Shown here piece after piece: positions 8,346-16,808 of a DNA stretch of 64,000 nucleotides. Positions within the stretch are counted from its first letter, which is position 1, and each line of letters opens with the position of its first letter. The DNA comes from Rhodobacteraceae bacterium M385 (GTDB taxonomy: Bacteria > Pseudomonadota > Alphaproteobacteria > Rhodobacterales > Rhodobacteraceae), in assembly GCA_025141835.1 (NCBI GenBank), contig CP081102.1, positions 744,001 through 808,000 of the forward strand, read 5' to 3'. The position numbers and the translations under genes were made by a program. The notes below the pieces were generated by a model. It was not told the origin of the DNA. It did not search any database and saw nothing but the letters and a program-made list of their open reading frames with translations.

Positions 8346-9242
8346 TTAGTCAGCGAAGCCTGCGATGATTTCGTCCATCGTCAGCATCATCGACTGTACG
8401 CCGCCGCCCGCCAGATAGAGCGGCGCAGAGCTGAGGTAGATGATATGGCCGTTTTGCGCGGCCGTGGTGCTGGCGACCAGCGGGTTGTCGAGGGTCGCGG
8501 CGGCGGCCTCTCCGTCCTGCCCAATGGCGGCGGCGCGGTCGATCACAAGGATCCAGTCGGGGTTCACCTCGGCGATGAACTCGAACGACACAGCTTCGCC
8601 GTGGGTTTCCTCCGTGAGGTCGGGGTAGGCTTCGGGCAGGTTCAGGGCCGAATGCAGCCAGCCAAAGCGGCTGTCGTCGCCGTAGGCCGACACGTTGCCG
8701 CCGTTGGTCAACAGGATCAGGGCCTCGCCTTGGCCCTCAACGGCGGCCACTGCATCGGCCAAGCGGGCGTCCAACGCGGCGGAAAGTTCAGCGGCCATGG
8801 CCTCTTGCTCAAAAATCGCGCCGTAAGCGGCGATGCGGTCTTGGGCTTGGGCGATCATATCTTCGCCCCAAATGGTCATGTCGATGGCTGGTGCGATCTC
8901 GGACAGTGACTCGACCTGAGTGGAGGAACGGCCACCGGCGATAATCAGATCAGGGCCAAGGACGGCCAGCGCCTCAAAGTCCGGCTCAAACAGGCTGCCC
9001 GCAGGCTGCGCGGCTTCAAACACGTCAGACAGGTAGGGCAGTGGCGGCATCGCGGGCACAGCGTTCACGGTGACGCCCAATGCGCTGATCGTGTCGATGG
9101 CAGCGGCGTCCAGAACGGCGATTGTTTCGGGGCCGGAAGCGACGGTCACGTCGCCGGTGGCGGTCGCGATGGTCAGGTCTTCGGCTTGGGCTGCGGTGGC
9201 CAGAAGAAGGCAAGCAAGAGTGGTGGGGATACGCGTAGCCAT
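8346..9242 (-). CDS. Second iron-siderophore ABC transporter, periplasmic binding protein (FatB/CeuE/YclQ-like)
   Basis: A 298-residue exported binding protein with a signal peptide to about residue 20 (LACLLLATAAQA). N-lobe landmarks are IAVLDAAAIDTISALGV and GSLFEPDFEALAVLGPDLII, followed by a GGRS loop and SEIAPAIDM, the arrangement seen in CeuE and YclQ. In those proteins nearby Arg, His and Tyr residues bind tetradentate catecholates; equivalent residues were not assigned here. ATG 9242 puts the signal peptide first. It begins the operon down to 5646. A 21-bp candidate iron operator lies about 100 bases upstream. Confidence 0.9.
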   Translation of the reverse strand: MATRIPTTLACLLLATAAQAEDLTIATATGDVTVASGPETIAVLDAAAIDTISALGVTVNAVPAMPPLPYLSDVFEAAQPAGSLFEPDFEALAVLGPDLIIAGGRSSTQVESLSEIAPAIDMTIWGEDMIAQAQDRIAAYGAIFEQEAMAAELSAALDARLADAVAAVEGQGEALILLTNGGNVSAYGDDSRFGWLHSALNLPEAYPDLTEETHGEAVSFEFIAEVNPDWILVIDRAAAIGQDGEAAAATLDNPLVASTTAAQNGHIIYLSSAPLYLAGGGVQSMMLTMDEIIAGFAD

Positions 9243-9339
9243 GTCAGGTCCTCTCAAGGGCTGAGTTCGGGGGGGAGGGGTGGCGGCGGCTACCATTTCG
9301 CGAAGGGGTAGACGATGGCGGCAGGGCAGTGCAACCTAA

Positions 9340-9360
9340 TGTTGAGTGTAATAGTCAGAT
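9340..9360. promoter_or_regulatory. Candidate iron-responsive operator, site 2
   Basis: The halves are TGTTGAG and GTCAGAT with a 7-base spacer, giving on the minus strand ATCTGAC-N7-CTCAACA. The site lies between the divergent starts of the binding protein (9242) and the DUF2218 gene (9373). Its left half is identical to that of site 1 at 1927, and its right half matches the others except for one or two bases. It ends 12 bases before the ATG at 9373, a position suited to repression. Confidence 0.6.
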
Positions 9361-9372
9361 AAGGGGTGAGCC

Positions 9373-9669
9373 ATGGCGACGCAGATCGGTACTTTCCCAA
9401 CAGCGCACGCAAGCCGTTACTTGCAACAACTGTGCAAACACTTCGGCCACAAGGTTGAGGTGTTCTACGATGAGAAGACAGGACGCGCAGCGCTTCCGCC
9501 GGGGCCGGCCCGGATGTGGGCGGACGACGACATGCTGCGGGTGGAGGTCACGGCAGAGACCGACGAAGGGTTAAAGACCGCGCGCTATGTCATTGATAGT
9601 CATCTGGAAACCTTCGCCTTCCGCGAGAAGTTCAAGGTCATGGATTGGGCGGTAGCGGAGGGGCTTTAA
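9373..9669 (+). CDS. DUF2218 protein linked to siderophore uptake
   Basis: A 98-residue soluble protein matching the DUF2218 family: an N-terminal HASRYLQQLCKHFGHK block, a glycine/proline loop, then AARMW-like and an acidic C-terminal half with HLETFAFREKF. Members are commonly found beside siderophore transport or SIP genes, but no biochemical function is established. The RBS AAGGGG precedes the ATG. The gene stands alone on the plus strand, and its stop overlaps the stop of the convergent tonB gene. The histidines and the acidic patch could bind metal, but that is speculation. Confidence 0.85.
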   Translation: MATQIGTFPTAHASRYLQQLCKHFGHKVEVFYDEKTGRAALPPGPARMWADDDMLRVEVTAETDEGLKTARYVIDSHLETFAFREKFKVMDWAVAEGL

Positions 9670-10682
9670 CGCCCCCCAAAGTTGATCGAGAAGCTGGTTT
9701 GCGCCCCCGCTGGTGGGGCCGGAAACGGGGCTGCGCGTTGGACGATGGACAGGCCCGCCTGATCCAATTCAGCGTTGCCCGAGGATCGCGCGACTGAGAG
9801 GCCCGCCAAACCGCCATTGCCGCTGATGCGGAAGGAAATCACCACATCTGCCCCATTGTGGCGGACCCGAGGGCGTCCGGCACGGGAGATTCGGCGTAGT
9901 ACTTGGCCCGGATAATTGGCCACGGCTGCCCCGTTACCCGCCTGCGGTGCCGGTTGCGCGGCGGGGGCCGTGGCGGTTGCGGTGGCGCTTTCGGTTCCTG
10001 TCGTACTGCCGCGCGTTGCGTTTGCGGCGGCGTTGCCTGTGGCAGCAGGCGGCTGAGGGCGGGCCCTGGCGACTTGGGGCTGAGGCTCGGGCCGGGGCGG
10101 CGGAGCCAAGTCTTCGGGCCGGGTGCGCGGGCGCGGGCTGCTGAGCGGTGTCAGCGCCGCTTCATCCTCGGCCACCATCACATCCTCTGCCGGGGCGGAC
10201 TGCGTGGGTTGCGCGGGTGCGGAGCGGGCGGCGGCGGCCCTTGCTTGCGGGGTGACAGGCTGGATCGCCACCGCTGCCGTTGTAGCAGGCTGCGCTGATA
10301 CGGGCACCTGCGCGGCGTATTCCGGTGCCTCATGGGCCTGCGGCGTGGCGGGGGCTGTGGCCTCAACCGGGGTTGGCTCAACCGGGGTCGGCTCGGCCCT
10401 GTCCGCGTCTGGTTCCTCGGTCAATTCTGTCTCTGGCGTGTCGTCTGGCGGAGCCGGGCTGGTGTGGTCTTCCACCTCGACCGGGTCCACGACTTCGGGG
10501 CGGTCACTACCGGGCATCCCTGCGACCATATCGGCAAACGAGGCTCCAAGGCGGGCCGGGGCCGGGTCACCGCCGCCCTCAAGCTCGACCGTCTCAGGCG
10601 TGAAATAGCCTGCAATCGCCAGATGAGTGCCGCCCGACAGGGCAGCGGCGGCGATCAGGCCAATGTATTTAGCGCCCTTCAT
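9666..10682 (-). CDS. tonB: TonB energy-transducing protein
   Basis: A 338-residue TonB-type protein. A single N-terminal membrane anchor (about residues 5-25) is followed by a long, low-complexity periplasmic linker of some 200 residues rich in Pro, Ala, Glu and Thr, then a C-terminal TonB domain of about 80 residues (YPGQVLRRISRAGRPR to SFSINFGGR). It transmits the proton motive force from ExbB/ExbD to outer-membrane receptors. ATG 10682 overlaps the stop of the upstream exbD (ATGA) and is the first in-frame Met before the anchor. It is the last gene of a receptor-orf-exbB-exbD-exbD-tonB operon. Confidence 0.9.
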   Translation of the reverse strand: MKGAKYIGLIAAAALSGGTHLAIAGYFTPETVELEGGGDPAPARLGASFADMVAGMPGSDRPEVVDPVEVEDHTSPAPPDDTPETELTEEPDADRAEPTPVEPTPVEATAPATPQAHEAPEYAAQVPVSAQPATTAAVAIQPVTPQARAAAARSAPAQPTQSAPAEDVMVAEDEAALTPLSSPRPRTRPEDLAPPPRPEPQPQVARARPQPPAATGNAAANATRGSTTGTESATATATAPAAQPAPQAGNGAAVANYPGQVLRRISRAGRPRVRHNGADVVISFRISGNGGLAGLSVARSSGNAELDQAGLSIVQRAAPFPAPPAGAQTSFSINFGGR

Positions 10683-11053
10683 TCCATACCTCTTTCGGTC
10701 ACGATCCAAACTTCCTGTGCCCCCGCATCGCGCAATTGTCGCGAGATGGTGACCAGCTCAGCGGCGGGAAGGGCGCGGTCTGGCACAAGGCGGGGTGTGG
10801 GGGTGTCGGCGATGATCTCGGCCAATGTTACGGGTTGGCCACGTAGCTCTAACGTGCCGTCGGGCAGGATCACGGTGGCATCAGGCGGGGCGCGGCCTTC
10901 CAGCGTGGCGGTATCCACCAGCGCCACGCGCGGGTCCAATGGCGGCGCAACGGAGCCTGCGATCAGGAAGAAGATCAGCATCAGGAAGACCACGTTGATC
11001 AGGGCGATCGTGGGTTCTTTGACTTGGCGGGACGGGGCGCGGCGCAGGGACAT
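10679..11053 (-). CDS. exbD: ExbD/TolR-family biopolymer transport protein (second copy)
   Basis: A 124-residue ExbD-type protein with a short cytoplasmic N-terminus, a single transmembrane helix (about 17-38) and a periplasmic domain. The key membrane aspartate of ExbD (normally SLIDVIF) is replaced: the helix reads PTIALINVVFLMLIFFLI, with Asn where the proton-carrying Asp is expected. This copy may therefore be a non-catalytic partner of the ExbD encoded just upstream. Its start lies 4 bases past that gene's stop, and its end overlaps tonB. Confidence 0.85.
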   Translation of the reverse strand: MSLRRAPSRQVKEPTIALINVVFLMLIFFLIAGSVAPPLDPRVALVDTATLEGRAPPDATVILPDGTLELRGQPVTLAEIIADTPTPRLVPDRALPAAELVTISRQLRDAGAQEVWIVTERGME

Positions 11054-11057
11054 GGGG

Positions 11058-11438
11058 CTAGTCCAACACGGTGAGGGAAAGGGCGGAAAGCGGGGCGAGC
11101 GCAACCAGCAGGTCAACAAGACGTTGAGAGGTTACATCGTCAGTGGCGCTGACCAGAAGCGTGGTCGCGTCCGGATGTTGCGCGGTGATCTCGGCCGGAA
11201 GGGCAGGCAAGGACAGAGAGGTGCCGTTGAGCGACAAGGTCTCGGCCCCGAGCTGCAAGAATAGGGGGGGCGTGTCGGCGGGGGCCGCCACGCCGCCACC
11301 CGCCGCCGAGAGTTGGATCTCGGAAAAGCGGGTGAAGGTCGAAGTCAGCATGAAGAACAGCAAAAGCAGGAAGATGACATCAATCAGGGATGTCATCGAC
11401 AAGGCACGGCGGCGATATGTGGCGGACCTAACCGGCAT
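11058..11438 (-). CDS. exbD: ExbD/TolR-family biopolymer transport protein (first copy, Asp intact)
   Basis: A 126-residue ExbD-family protein. It has the canonical SMTSLIDVIFLLLLFFML helix, including the conserved Asp needed for proton translocation, followed by a periplasmic domain. With ExbB it forms the inner-membrane motor that drives TonB. ATG 11438 falls inside the end of exbB (11-base overlap). The pairing of this Asp-containing copy with a second Asn-containing copy immediately downstream implies a heteromeric ExbD pair. Confidence 0.88.
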   Translation of the reverse strand: MPVRSATYRRRALSMTSLIDVIFLLLLFFMLTSTFTRFSEIQLSAAGGGVAAPADTPPLFLQLGAETLSLNGTSLSLPALPAEITAQHPDATTLLVSATDDVTSQRLVDLLVALAPLSALSLTVLD

Positions 11439-12114
11439 GGGGCGCGAAGTCGGGCGCGGTGGCGCGTTGTGCCCCGACGGGCGTTTCCACGGGGCAGAAG
11501 GCACGGGCGATCAAGCTATCGGCCAAGGCACGTTCCGCCTGCATCCGGGTCTCGAACCACGTTAGGATAAGCGAGGTTGGCATCGCCACGGCCAGCCCGG
11601 CGGCGGTGGTCATCAGCGCCACCCAAATGCCGCCGGCAAGGATCGACGGGTCCACGGCATCGCCCGCGCTTTGCAAGGCTTGGAAGGCGTCGATCATCCC
11701 CAGAACGGTGCCGAACAGCCCCAGAAGTGGCGCAACTTGGGCGATGCTATCGAGCAGGCGGAAGCCTTTTTCCAACCGGTCAAGGCGTTCTGCGGCCTCA
11801 ACCTCGATCCGGGGGCGGAAGCCGTCGTGGTCATGCAGGGCCGCCAATTGGTCCATCAGACGGGTGAACAGCGGTGCAAGATGGCTGCGGCTTTCGCCCG
11901 CCAGTAGCAGCGCCGCGTCCCGGTCGCCTCGATCAAGGGCCGCGCCCGCTCGGATCAGGCGAGCATGACGCCCGACGCCTGCGTGCAGGAACTGGCCCAG
12001 TTTGAACACGACAACGGCCAGGGAAATCAAAGACATCGCGAGCAGTAGGGCAACGACGGGCCCGCCAAGGGCAACGAGCCCGCCGATATTGGACAAAGCA
12101 ATCTCCAGCGTCAT
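11428..12114 (-). CDS. exbB: ExbB/TolQ/MotA-family proton channel protein
   Basis: A 228-residue protein with three hydrophobic segments: an N-terminal one near residues 10-35 and two in the C-terminal half around LLDSIAQVAPLLGLFGTVLGM and GGIWVALMTTAAGLAVAMPT. This is the MotA/TolQ/ExbB proton-channel signature. It forms the pentameric channel around the ExbD helices. ATG 12114 overlaps the stop of the upstream small exported protein (ATCA on the plus strand) and is chosen for that coupling. Placement after a heme-type receptor indicates ExbB rather than TolQ. Confidence 0.9.
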   Translation of the reverse strand: MTLEIALSNIGGLVALGGPVVALLLAMSLISLAVVVFKLGQFLHAGVGRHARLIRAGAALDRGDRDAALLLAGESRSHLAPLFTRLMDQLAALHDHDGFRPRIEVEAAERLDRLEKGFRLLDSIAQVAPLLGLFGTVLGMIDAFQALQSAGDAVDPSILAGGIWVALMTTAAGLAVAMPTSLILTWFETRMQAERALADSLIARAFCPVETPVGAQRATAPDFAPHAG

Positions 12115-12545
12115 CCAATCACCTCCACACCATCTACCCGGCTGACGGGGGACAACGCGCCTTCGCAACGCGCGGGGTCAAGCCCGTCGCCTGCGCAGGT
12201 ATCCACGCCATTGAAGAGAACCCGGCCTAGGGCGTCACATGACAGGCCGGGCATATCAAATTCGCGCACACGGGGTCGCGCGGTGGGCAAAGCCCCCATA
12301 TCAAACAGGGTCAGACGATCGACGCCGCCCTCAGTGGTGAACAGAACCGTTTCAAACACGATCTGTTCGATATCCGCATCCATGTTGTTTTGCGCCATGA
12401 AGGTCAGCCGACATGCACCGTCCAGCGGCACAATGCGGTTCAGCTCGACGATAAGCGCGGCAGGCGCGTCCTGCGCCGCAGCCCCCAGAGGGAGGGCTGC
12501 AACAAGGGCGGCACCAAGCAGTTTGGTGATACCAGATCCAAGCAT
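12111..12545 (-). CDS. Uncharacterised exported protein between receptor and exbB
   Basis: A 144-residue protein with a clear signal peptide (LLGAALVAALPLGAAAQ) and a mature part with four cysteines (in ACRL, SCDA, TCAG and RCEG contexts). This suggests two disulphides in the periplasm. The family is not recognised. The start overlaps the receptor stop (ATGA), and the end overlaps the exbB start, so it is translationally locked into the TonB operon. A role in assembling or tuning the receptor-TonB complex is inferred only from this position. Confidence 0.8.
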   Translation of the reverse strand: MLGSGITKLLGAALVAALPLGAAAQDAPAALIVELNRIVPLDGACRLTFMAQNNMDADIEQIVFETVLFTTEGGVDRLTLFDMGALPTARPRVREFDMPGLSCDALGRVLFNGVDTCAGDGLDPARCEGALSPVSRVDGVEVIG

Positions 12546-14605
12546 CAGAAGTTCCACACACGAGCAACCGAGAGGCGGCCCGTCATGCCGCGCCCGTTGT
12601 CACCGTCAAGCGCGTTGACGTAGGTGCGGTCAAACACGTTGTCGATGCCGAAGCGGAATTCCAGCCCCTCCAGCGCGCCCTCTTGGGGGGCATAGCTGGC
12701 GAACAGATCATGGGTGGCATAGCCGCCGTAGAAGTTGTCCGAGGTCACGCCCATGGATGTGGTATCGGCATAGTCGATGTCGGCGTAGGCGTTCATCGTC
12801 CAGCCGTATTCCACCCCGATATCCGCGTGGCGGCGGCCCAAGGTGACCGAGAAGGTGTCTTGGGGAAGCTGGCTCCAGACCTCATCATCGGTCAGGTTGC
12901 GGCCTTCGATCATGGAGAGGGACATGTTGCTGAACCACATGTCCGAGACATAGGCGGCTTCCAGTTCCACCCCGTAGATTTCGGCCTCGGCGATGTTGCG
13001 GTTATAGGGCGTTCCGCCTGTGCTATCACGCTCGATCAGGTTTTCGACGTAGGAGTAATACGCCGTGACGCGGGCGTCGAATGCGTCGTTGGCGTTCAAC
13101 AATCCGGCACGGGAGTAGGTGAAGCCCAATTCCACCGACCGCGCCGTTTCGGGCAAAAGGTCAGTGGCGGCAGTTTCGCCGTCGGATTCGTCGTAGGAAT
13201 ACAACTCATCCAGGTTGGGGGCCCGTTCCGTCTGCGAGAGAGAGCCGAACATCCCCCATTCATCCGAGATGTCGTAGGTGAAGGCCACCTTTGGCGACAC
13301 GGACAGGATTTCCACAGTTTCGCGGCTGTCTGCCGTGGCGGCGGCATCGTCGGCACCGGGTTCGTTGATCGCATATTCCAGACGCAAGCCGGGAACCAAT
13401 GTCAGGCCATTGCTGAAATCCATCTCGGCTTGGGCGAAGGCGGCAATGCGCGTGGCGGTACCTTCAGGGTGGAAGTCGATGAAGGTAGAGGTTTCTGCCT
13501 CGGCTACCCGGTTCTGACGCGAGATCGTGGTGCCGTAGATCAAGGTCGTATCAATGTTACCCCAAGTCACGTCCGTGGTCACGCGGGCGTCGAGCGATAG
13601 GGTGTCATAGCCGTAGGTGGAATCCTCGAACAAGACGCTGGGAGTTGTTGAGGTTGCGTTTTCCTGCGTGATGTCCGCGTCGGAATAGGTCAACGTCATC
13701 TCTAGATCGCCAAACTCTTCGGCTGAGTTGTAGATCGCCGAGAAAGTCTGGTCACGCGTGTGCCGATCCACATTTCCGAACCCGTCCGAGCCGGTTTGCG
13801 AGTAAGACGTGTTGTCCAGGTCGCTGTCCCAAGCCTCGTAAATGAAGCGGAGGGAGCGGTTGCCGTCAAAGCTGTAAGTCGCGCTGATAAGGCCCGAGGT
13901 GGCATCGAAGGCAGAGCCTTCAATCGCATTGCCATCCCCGTCCACGTAATCGGCGGCCTCACGGTAGTTGAGGTTTGCGAAGACTTGCCAGTCGCCGCCC
14001 ACTTGGGTGGCGTAGCGCAGGGCGACGTTGCCACCTTCGCCGTTGGTTTCGCCGCCCACAGAGAAGCGGAATTGGCTGGTTTGTCCGTCGGTCAGGTAGT
14101 CCGAGGCATCGCAGGTCTCGAACCGGACAACGCCGCCGATGGCGCCGGAGCCATAGAGCGTGGCCGAAGCAGGCCCGCGCAGAACCTCGATATTGCAGAA
14201 GAGGTTCGGGTCCGAGAAGAACGAGCCCATGCGGTATTGTTCGTAATATTGCGTCGCGCCGTCTTGTAGCACGACAACACGGCCTTCATCGCCTGCGGGT
14301 ACTTCGCCCCAGCCGCGAATGTTAAAGGTCTGACCCAGAACGCGGTCTGACCCGATGGCCTGCACGCCTGGTACGCCATCAAAGAACTCGCCGATGGTGG
14401 TGGCTTGTTGGCGCTCAATCTCTTCCTGGTCGATTACGGTGACGGCCTGCGGCGTGTCGAGGGCAACCTGATCGGTGCCCCATCCCAAAATGATTCGTCC
14501 CAGCGGTGTCGTTTCTTGTGCGTGTCCCGGTGCGGCCAAAACGGTCAATGCTGCGGCCATTGCCGTAGACGTCCCCGGACGCACGTGTCCCATGCGGTAT
14601 GACAT
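12545..14605 (-). CDS. TonB-dependent outer-membrane receptor, heme/hemoprotein type
   Basis: A 686-residue receptor. The signal peptide runs to about residue 30, followed by a TonB-box-like region and a plug domain with VLRGPASATLYGSGAIGGVV near residue 145. A beta-barrel follows that ends in the C-terminal phenylalanine typical of outer-membrane proteins. TERAPNLDELY near residue 470 resembles the FRAP/NPNL region of heme receptors, and the divergent gene is hemS, both supporting heme as ligand. A strong GAGGGGG ribosome site precedes ATG 14605. It heads the operon ending with tonB. It is the only receptor in the island although two siderophore ABC systems are present. Confidence 0.88.
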   Translation of the reverse strand: MSYRMGHVRPGTSTAMAAALTVLAAPGHAQETTPLGRIILGWGTDQVALDTPQAVTVIDQEEIERQQATTIGEFFDGVPGVQAIGSDRVLGQTFNIRGWGEVPAGDEGRVVVLQDGATQYYEQYRMGSFFSDPNLFCNIEVLRGPASATLYGSGAIGGVVRFETCDASDYLTDGQTSQFRFSVGGETNGEGGNVALRYATQVGGDWQVFANLNYREAADYVDGDGNAIEGSAFDATSGLISATYSFDGNRSLRFIYEAWDSDLDNTSYSQTGSDGFGNVDRHTRDQTFSAIYNSAEEFGDLEMTLTYSDADITQENATSTTPSVLFEDSTYGYDTLSLDARVTTDVTWGNIDTTLIYGTTISRQNRVAEAETSTFIDFHPEGTATRIAAFAQAEMDFSNGLTLVPGLRLEYAINEPGADDAAATADSRETVEILSVSPKVAFTYDISDEWGMFGSLSQTERAPNLDELYSYDESDGETAATDLLPETARSVELGFTYSRAGLLNANDAFDARVTAYYSYVENLIERDSTGGTPYNRNIAEAEIYGVELEAAYVSDMWFSNMSLSMIEGRNLTDDEVWSQLPQDTFSVTLGRRHADIGVEYGWTMNAYADIDYADTTSMGVTSDNFYGGYATHDLFASYAPQEGALEGLEFRFGIDNVFDRTYVNALDGDNGRGMTGRLSVARVWNF

Positions 14606-14730
14606 CCATACCCCCTCGTGTTTTGCTGTTGTTGATTAGGGTGCTTGCCGGATGGTCCAGCTGGCAGATCGTGGGGGTATGCACGGAAATTTCACCCGTG
14701 CTGGCCTGCGATGCTTGCGGTCCCTAAAGT

Positions 14731-14751
14731 ATCTGACTAAAAGCGTCAACA
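14731..14751. promoter_or_regulatory. Candidate iron-responsive operator, site 3
   Basis: ATCTGAC, 7 bases, GTCAACA, located between the divergent receptor (14605) and hemS (14862). Its left half is identical to that of site 4 and to the minus-strand reading of site 2. Its right half TCAACA is shared with sites 1 and 2 on the minus strand. It could control both directions. Confidence 0.6.
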
Positions 14752-14861
14752 ATAGCAATCGGGCCAGCGGGCCTGCGTTGCAAAAGTGCCAGCTCGGAGC
14801 CTCTGTTACAGGGGTCGCGCAAGCCCTCTCCCCTTACACACGAACGGAACGAGGCGCAGAC

Positions 14862-15917
14862 ATGGGCGCAGATACCCCTATTCAAGCCGACGCGATTCGC
14901 GCGGCGATCACCGACAACCCCAAGACCCGCGCCCGCGATTTGGCCGATAAACTTGGCGTGCCAGAAGGTGCCTTGGTTGCCGCACAGGTGGGCTTCGGCG
15001 CGGTGCCACTGGTCGCGGACCCCACACAGTTGATCCCGGCGATCTGCACCTTGGGAGAGGTCATGGCCCTGACCCGCAATGAGAGCGCGGTGCACGAAAA
15101 GGTCGGCATCTACGAGAATTTCCGGGCCGGCGAGCACGCCTCTAGTGTTATTGCTGCCGACATCGACCTGCGCATCTTCTCGCGCCATTGGGTTCATGCC
15201 TTCGCGGTCGAGAAGGAAGTAGACGGCACGATCCGCCGATCTATCCAAGTCTTCGACGCGGCCGGCGATGCGGTTCACAAGGTGTTCCTGCGGGAGAAGT
15301 CCAACATTGCGATGTGGAACCTGATGCTGCGCGATCTGGAGGGCCCCGAGGCCGAACCGATCTTTGAAGATCGCGCCCCGGTGGAGGCGGCCAAAGGCGA
15401 TGCCGAGAAGGTAGATACCCTGCGGCAGGAGTGGGATCGGATGACCGATACGCACCAGTTCATGCGGCTGACCTCGAAGCTGAAGATGAACCGTCTGGGG
15501 GCTTACCGCATGGTGGGGGAGCCCTATGTCGTGGCGCTTGATCCATCGGCAGTGAACCATGCGCTTCAGGCAATGTCCGAGGGGTCGCTGTCGGTGATGG
15601 TCTTTGTGGGCAACAAGGGATGTATCCAGATCCACTCGGGCCCGATCAACAAATTGGTGCCGATGGGCCCGTGGCAAAACGTGATGGACCCCGGTTTCAA
15701 CCTGCACTTGCGGGCCGATCATGTGGCCGAGGTCTGGCTAGTTACCAAGCCCACCAAACGCGGCCCGGCGATTTCAATCGAGGCATTTGACGCGCGCGGC
15801 ATGTTGATCCTGCAATGCTTCCCCCTGCGCAACAAAGATGGCGAAGATCACGTGGCGGCGTTCAGTGCGCTAACAGATACCTTGCCGCGCCTTGGTCAGG
15901 CGGAGGAGGTGGCATGA
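14862..15917 (+). CDS. hmuS: Heme utilisation/degradation protein HemS/HmuS
   Basis: A 351-residue cytoplasmic protein of the HemS/ChuS/PhuS family with two homologous HemS domains. Each carries the block that reads RHWVHAFAVEKE...SIQVFD in the first and HLRADHVAEVWLVTKPTKRG in the second. These proteins accept heme from the ABC importer and either traffic or degrade it. ATG 14862 has GAGG upstream and gives a family-typical N-terminus (IRAAITDNPKTRARDLADKL); a longer frame would extend into the operator. Its stop overlaps the start of the binding protein gene. Confidence 0.92.
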   Translation: MGADTPIQADAIRAAITDNPKTRARDLADKLGVPEGALVAAQVGFGAVPLVADPTQLIPAICTLGEVMALTRNESAVHEKVGIYENFRAGEHASSVIAADIDLRIFSRHWVHAFAVEKEVDGTIRRSIQVFDAAGDAVHKVFLREKSNIAMWNLMLRDLEGPEAEPIFEDRAPVEAAKGDAEKVDTLRQEWDRMTDTHQFMRLTSKLKMNRLGAYRMVGEPYVVALDPSAVNHALQAMSEGSLSVMVFVGNKGCIQIHSGPINKLVPMGPWQNVMDPGFNLHLRADHVAEVWLVTKPTKRGPAISIEAFDARGMLILQCFPLRNKDGEDHVAAFSALTDTLPRLGQAEEVA

Positions 15918-16804
15918 GCCTTGGACCCCGTCTATCCGCCCGCCGTCTGACACCGGGCGGCCTTGCAATGATCATGGCGGCTGGCCTCTTTGCCGCCTTC
16001 CTTGCTGGCCCCGCACGGGCGCAAGACGATGCACCGCGTGTTCTGTCCGTTGGCGGTTCGATCACCGAGATCATCTATGCGCTTGATATGGCGCATCTTC
16101 TGGTTGCCCGCGACACGACCTCTAGCTGGCCCGCCGAGGTCGAGGCGCTGCCCGATGTGGGCTACATGCGCGCTCTGTCCCCTGAGGGCGTTCTGTCGGT
16201 ACGGCCTGATCTTATCATTGCTGAAGAAGGCTCTGGCCCGCCGGAAACGATCGAGGTGCTGGCCGATGCGGAGATCACCTTTGTCACCGTTCCCGAAAGT
16301 TTCGATGCGGCAGGCGTACGGACAAAGATCCTGACAGTGGCTGAGGCTTTGGGCGTGCCGGAAGAAGGCATCGCGCTGGCCGATCAGATCGACGCGGAAC
16401 TGGCCGCCGTCACTCAAGACATCAGTGGCGACGCCCCCCGCGTGATGTTCATCCTGTCGATGCAGGGCGGGCGCGTGATGGCGTCGGGCGCTGGCACGGC
16501 GGCGTCGGGGATCATCGCCATGGCTGGCGGAGAAAACGCTGTGACCGCCTTTGAAGGCTACCGCCCCCTGACGGATGAGGCGGTTCTGGCGGCAGCCCCC
16601 GATGTGATCTTGATGATGGATCGCGGCGGAGATCACGGTGCCGATGCCGAAGGCGTCTTCGCCCATCCCGCCCTTGGCCTGACACCCGCTGCGGACACTG
16701 GCAGCTTGGTACAGATCGACGGCTTGCTTCTGCTTGGCTTTGGCCCGCGCACGCCTGAGGCGGTCCACCTTTTGGCGGCCGCCCTTGGCACCAACGGAGA
16801 ATAG
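15914..16804 (+). CDS. hmuT: Heme ABC transporter periplasmic binding protein HmuT
   Basis: A 296-residue exported protein with a long signal peptide (hydrophobic core about 17-32, cleavage after GPARAQ). It has the HmuT/ShuT signature RVLSVGGSITEIIYAL, followed by LPDVGYMRALSPEG, in which the tyrosine (Tyr84 of the precursor) corresponds to the axial heme ligand in ShuT/HmuT, then SVRPDLII. It delivers heme to HmuUV. Its start overlaps the hmuS stop (ATGA). Confidence 0.93.
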   Translation: MSLGPRLSARRLTPGGLAMIMAAGLFAAFLAGPARAQDDAPRVLSVGGSITEIIYALDMAHLLVARDTTSSWPAEVEALPDVGYMRALSPEGVLSVRPDLIIAEEGSGPPETIEVLADAEITFVTVPESFDAAGVRTKILTVAEALGVPEEGIALADQIDAELAAVTQDISGDAPRVMFILSMQGGRVMASGAGTAASGIIAMAGGENAVTAFEGYRPLTDEAVLAAAPDVILMMDRGGDHGADAEGVFAHPALGLTPAADTGSLVQIDGLLLLGFGPRTPEAVHLLAAALGTNGE

Positions 16805-16808
16805 CGCC

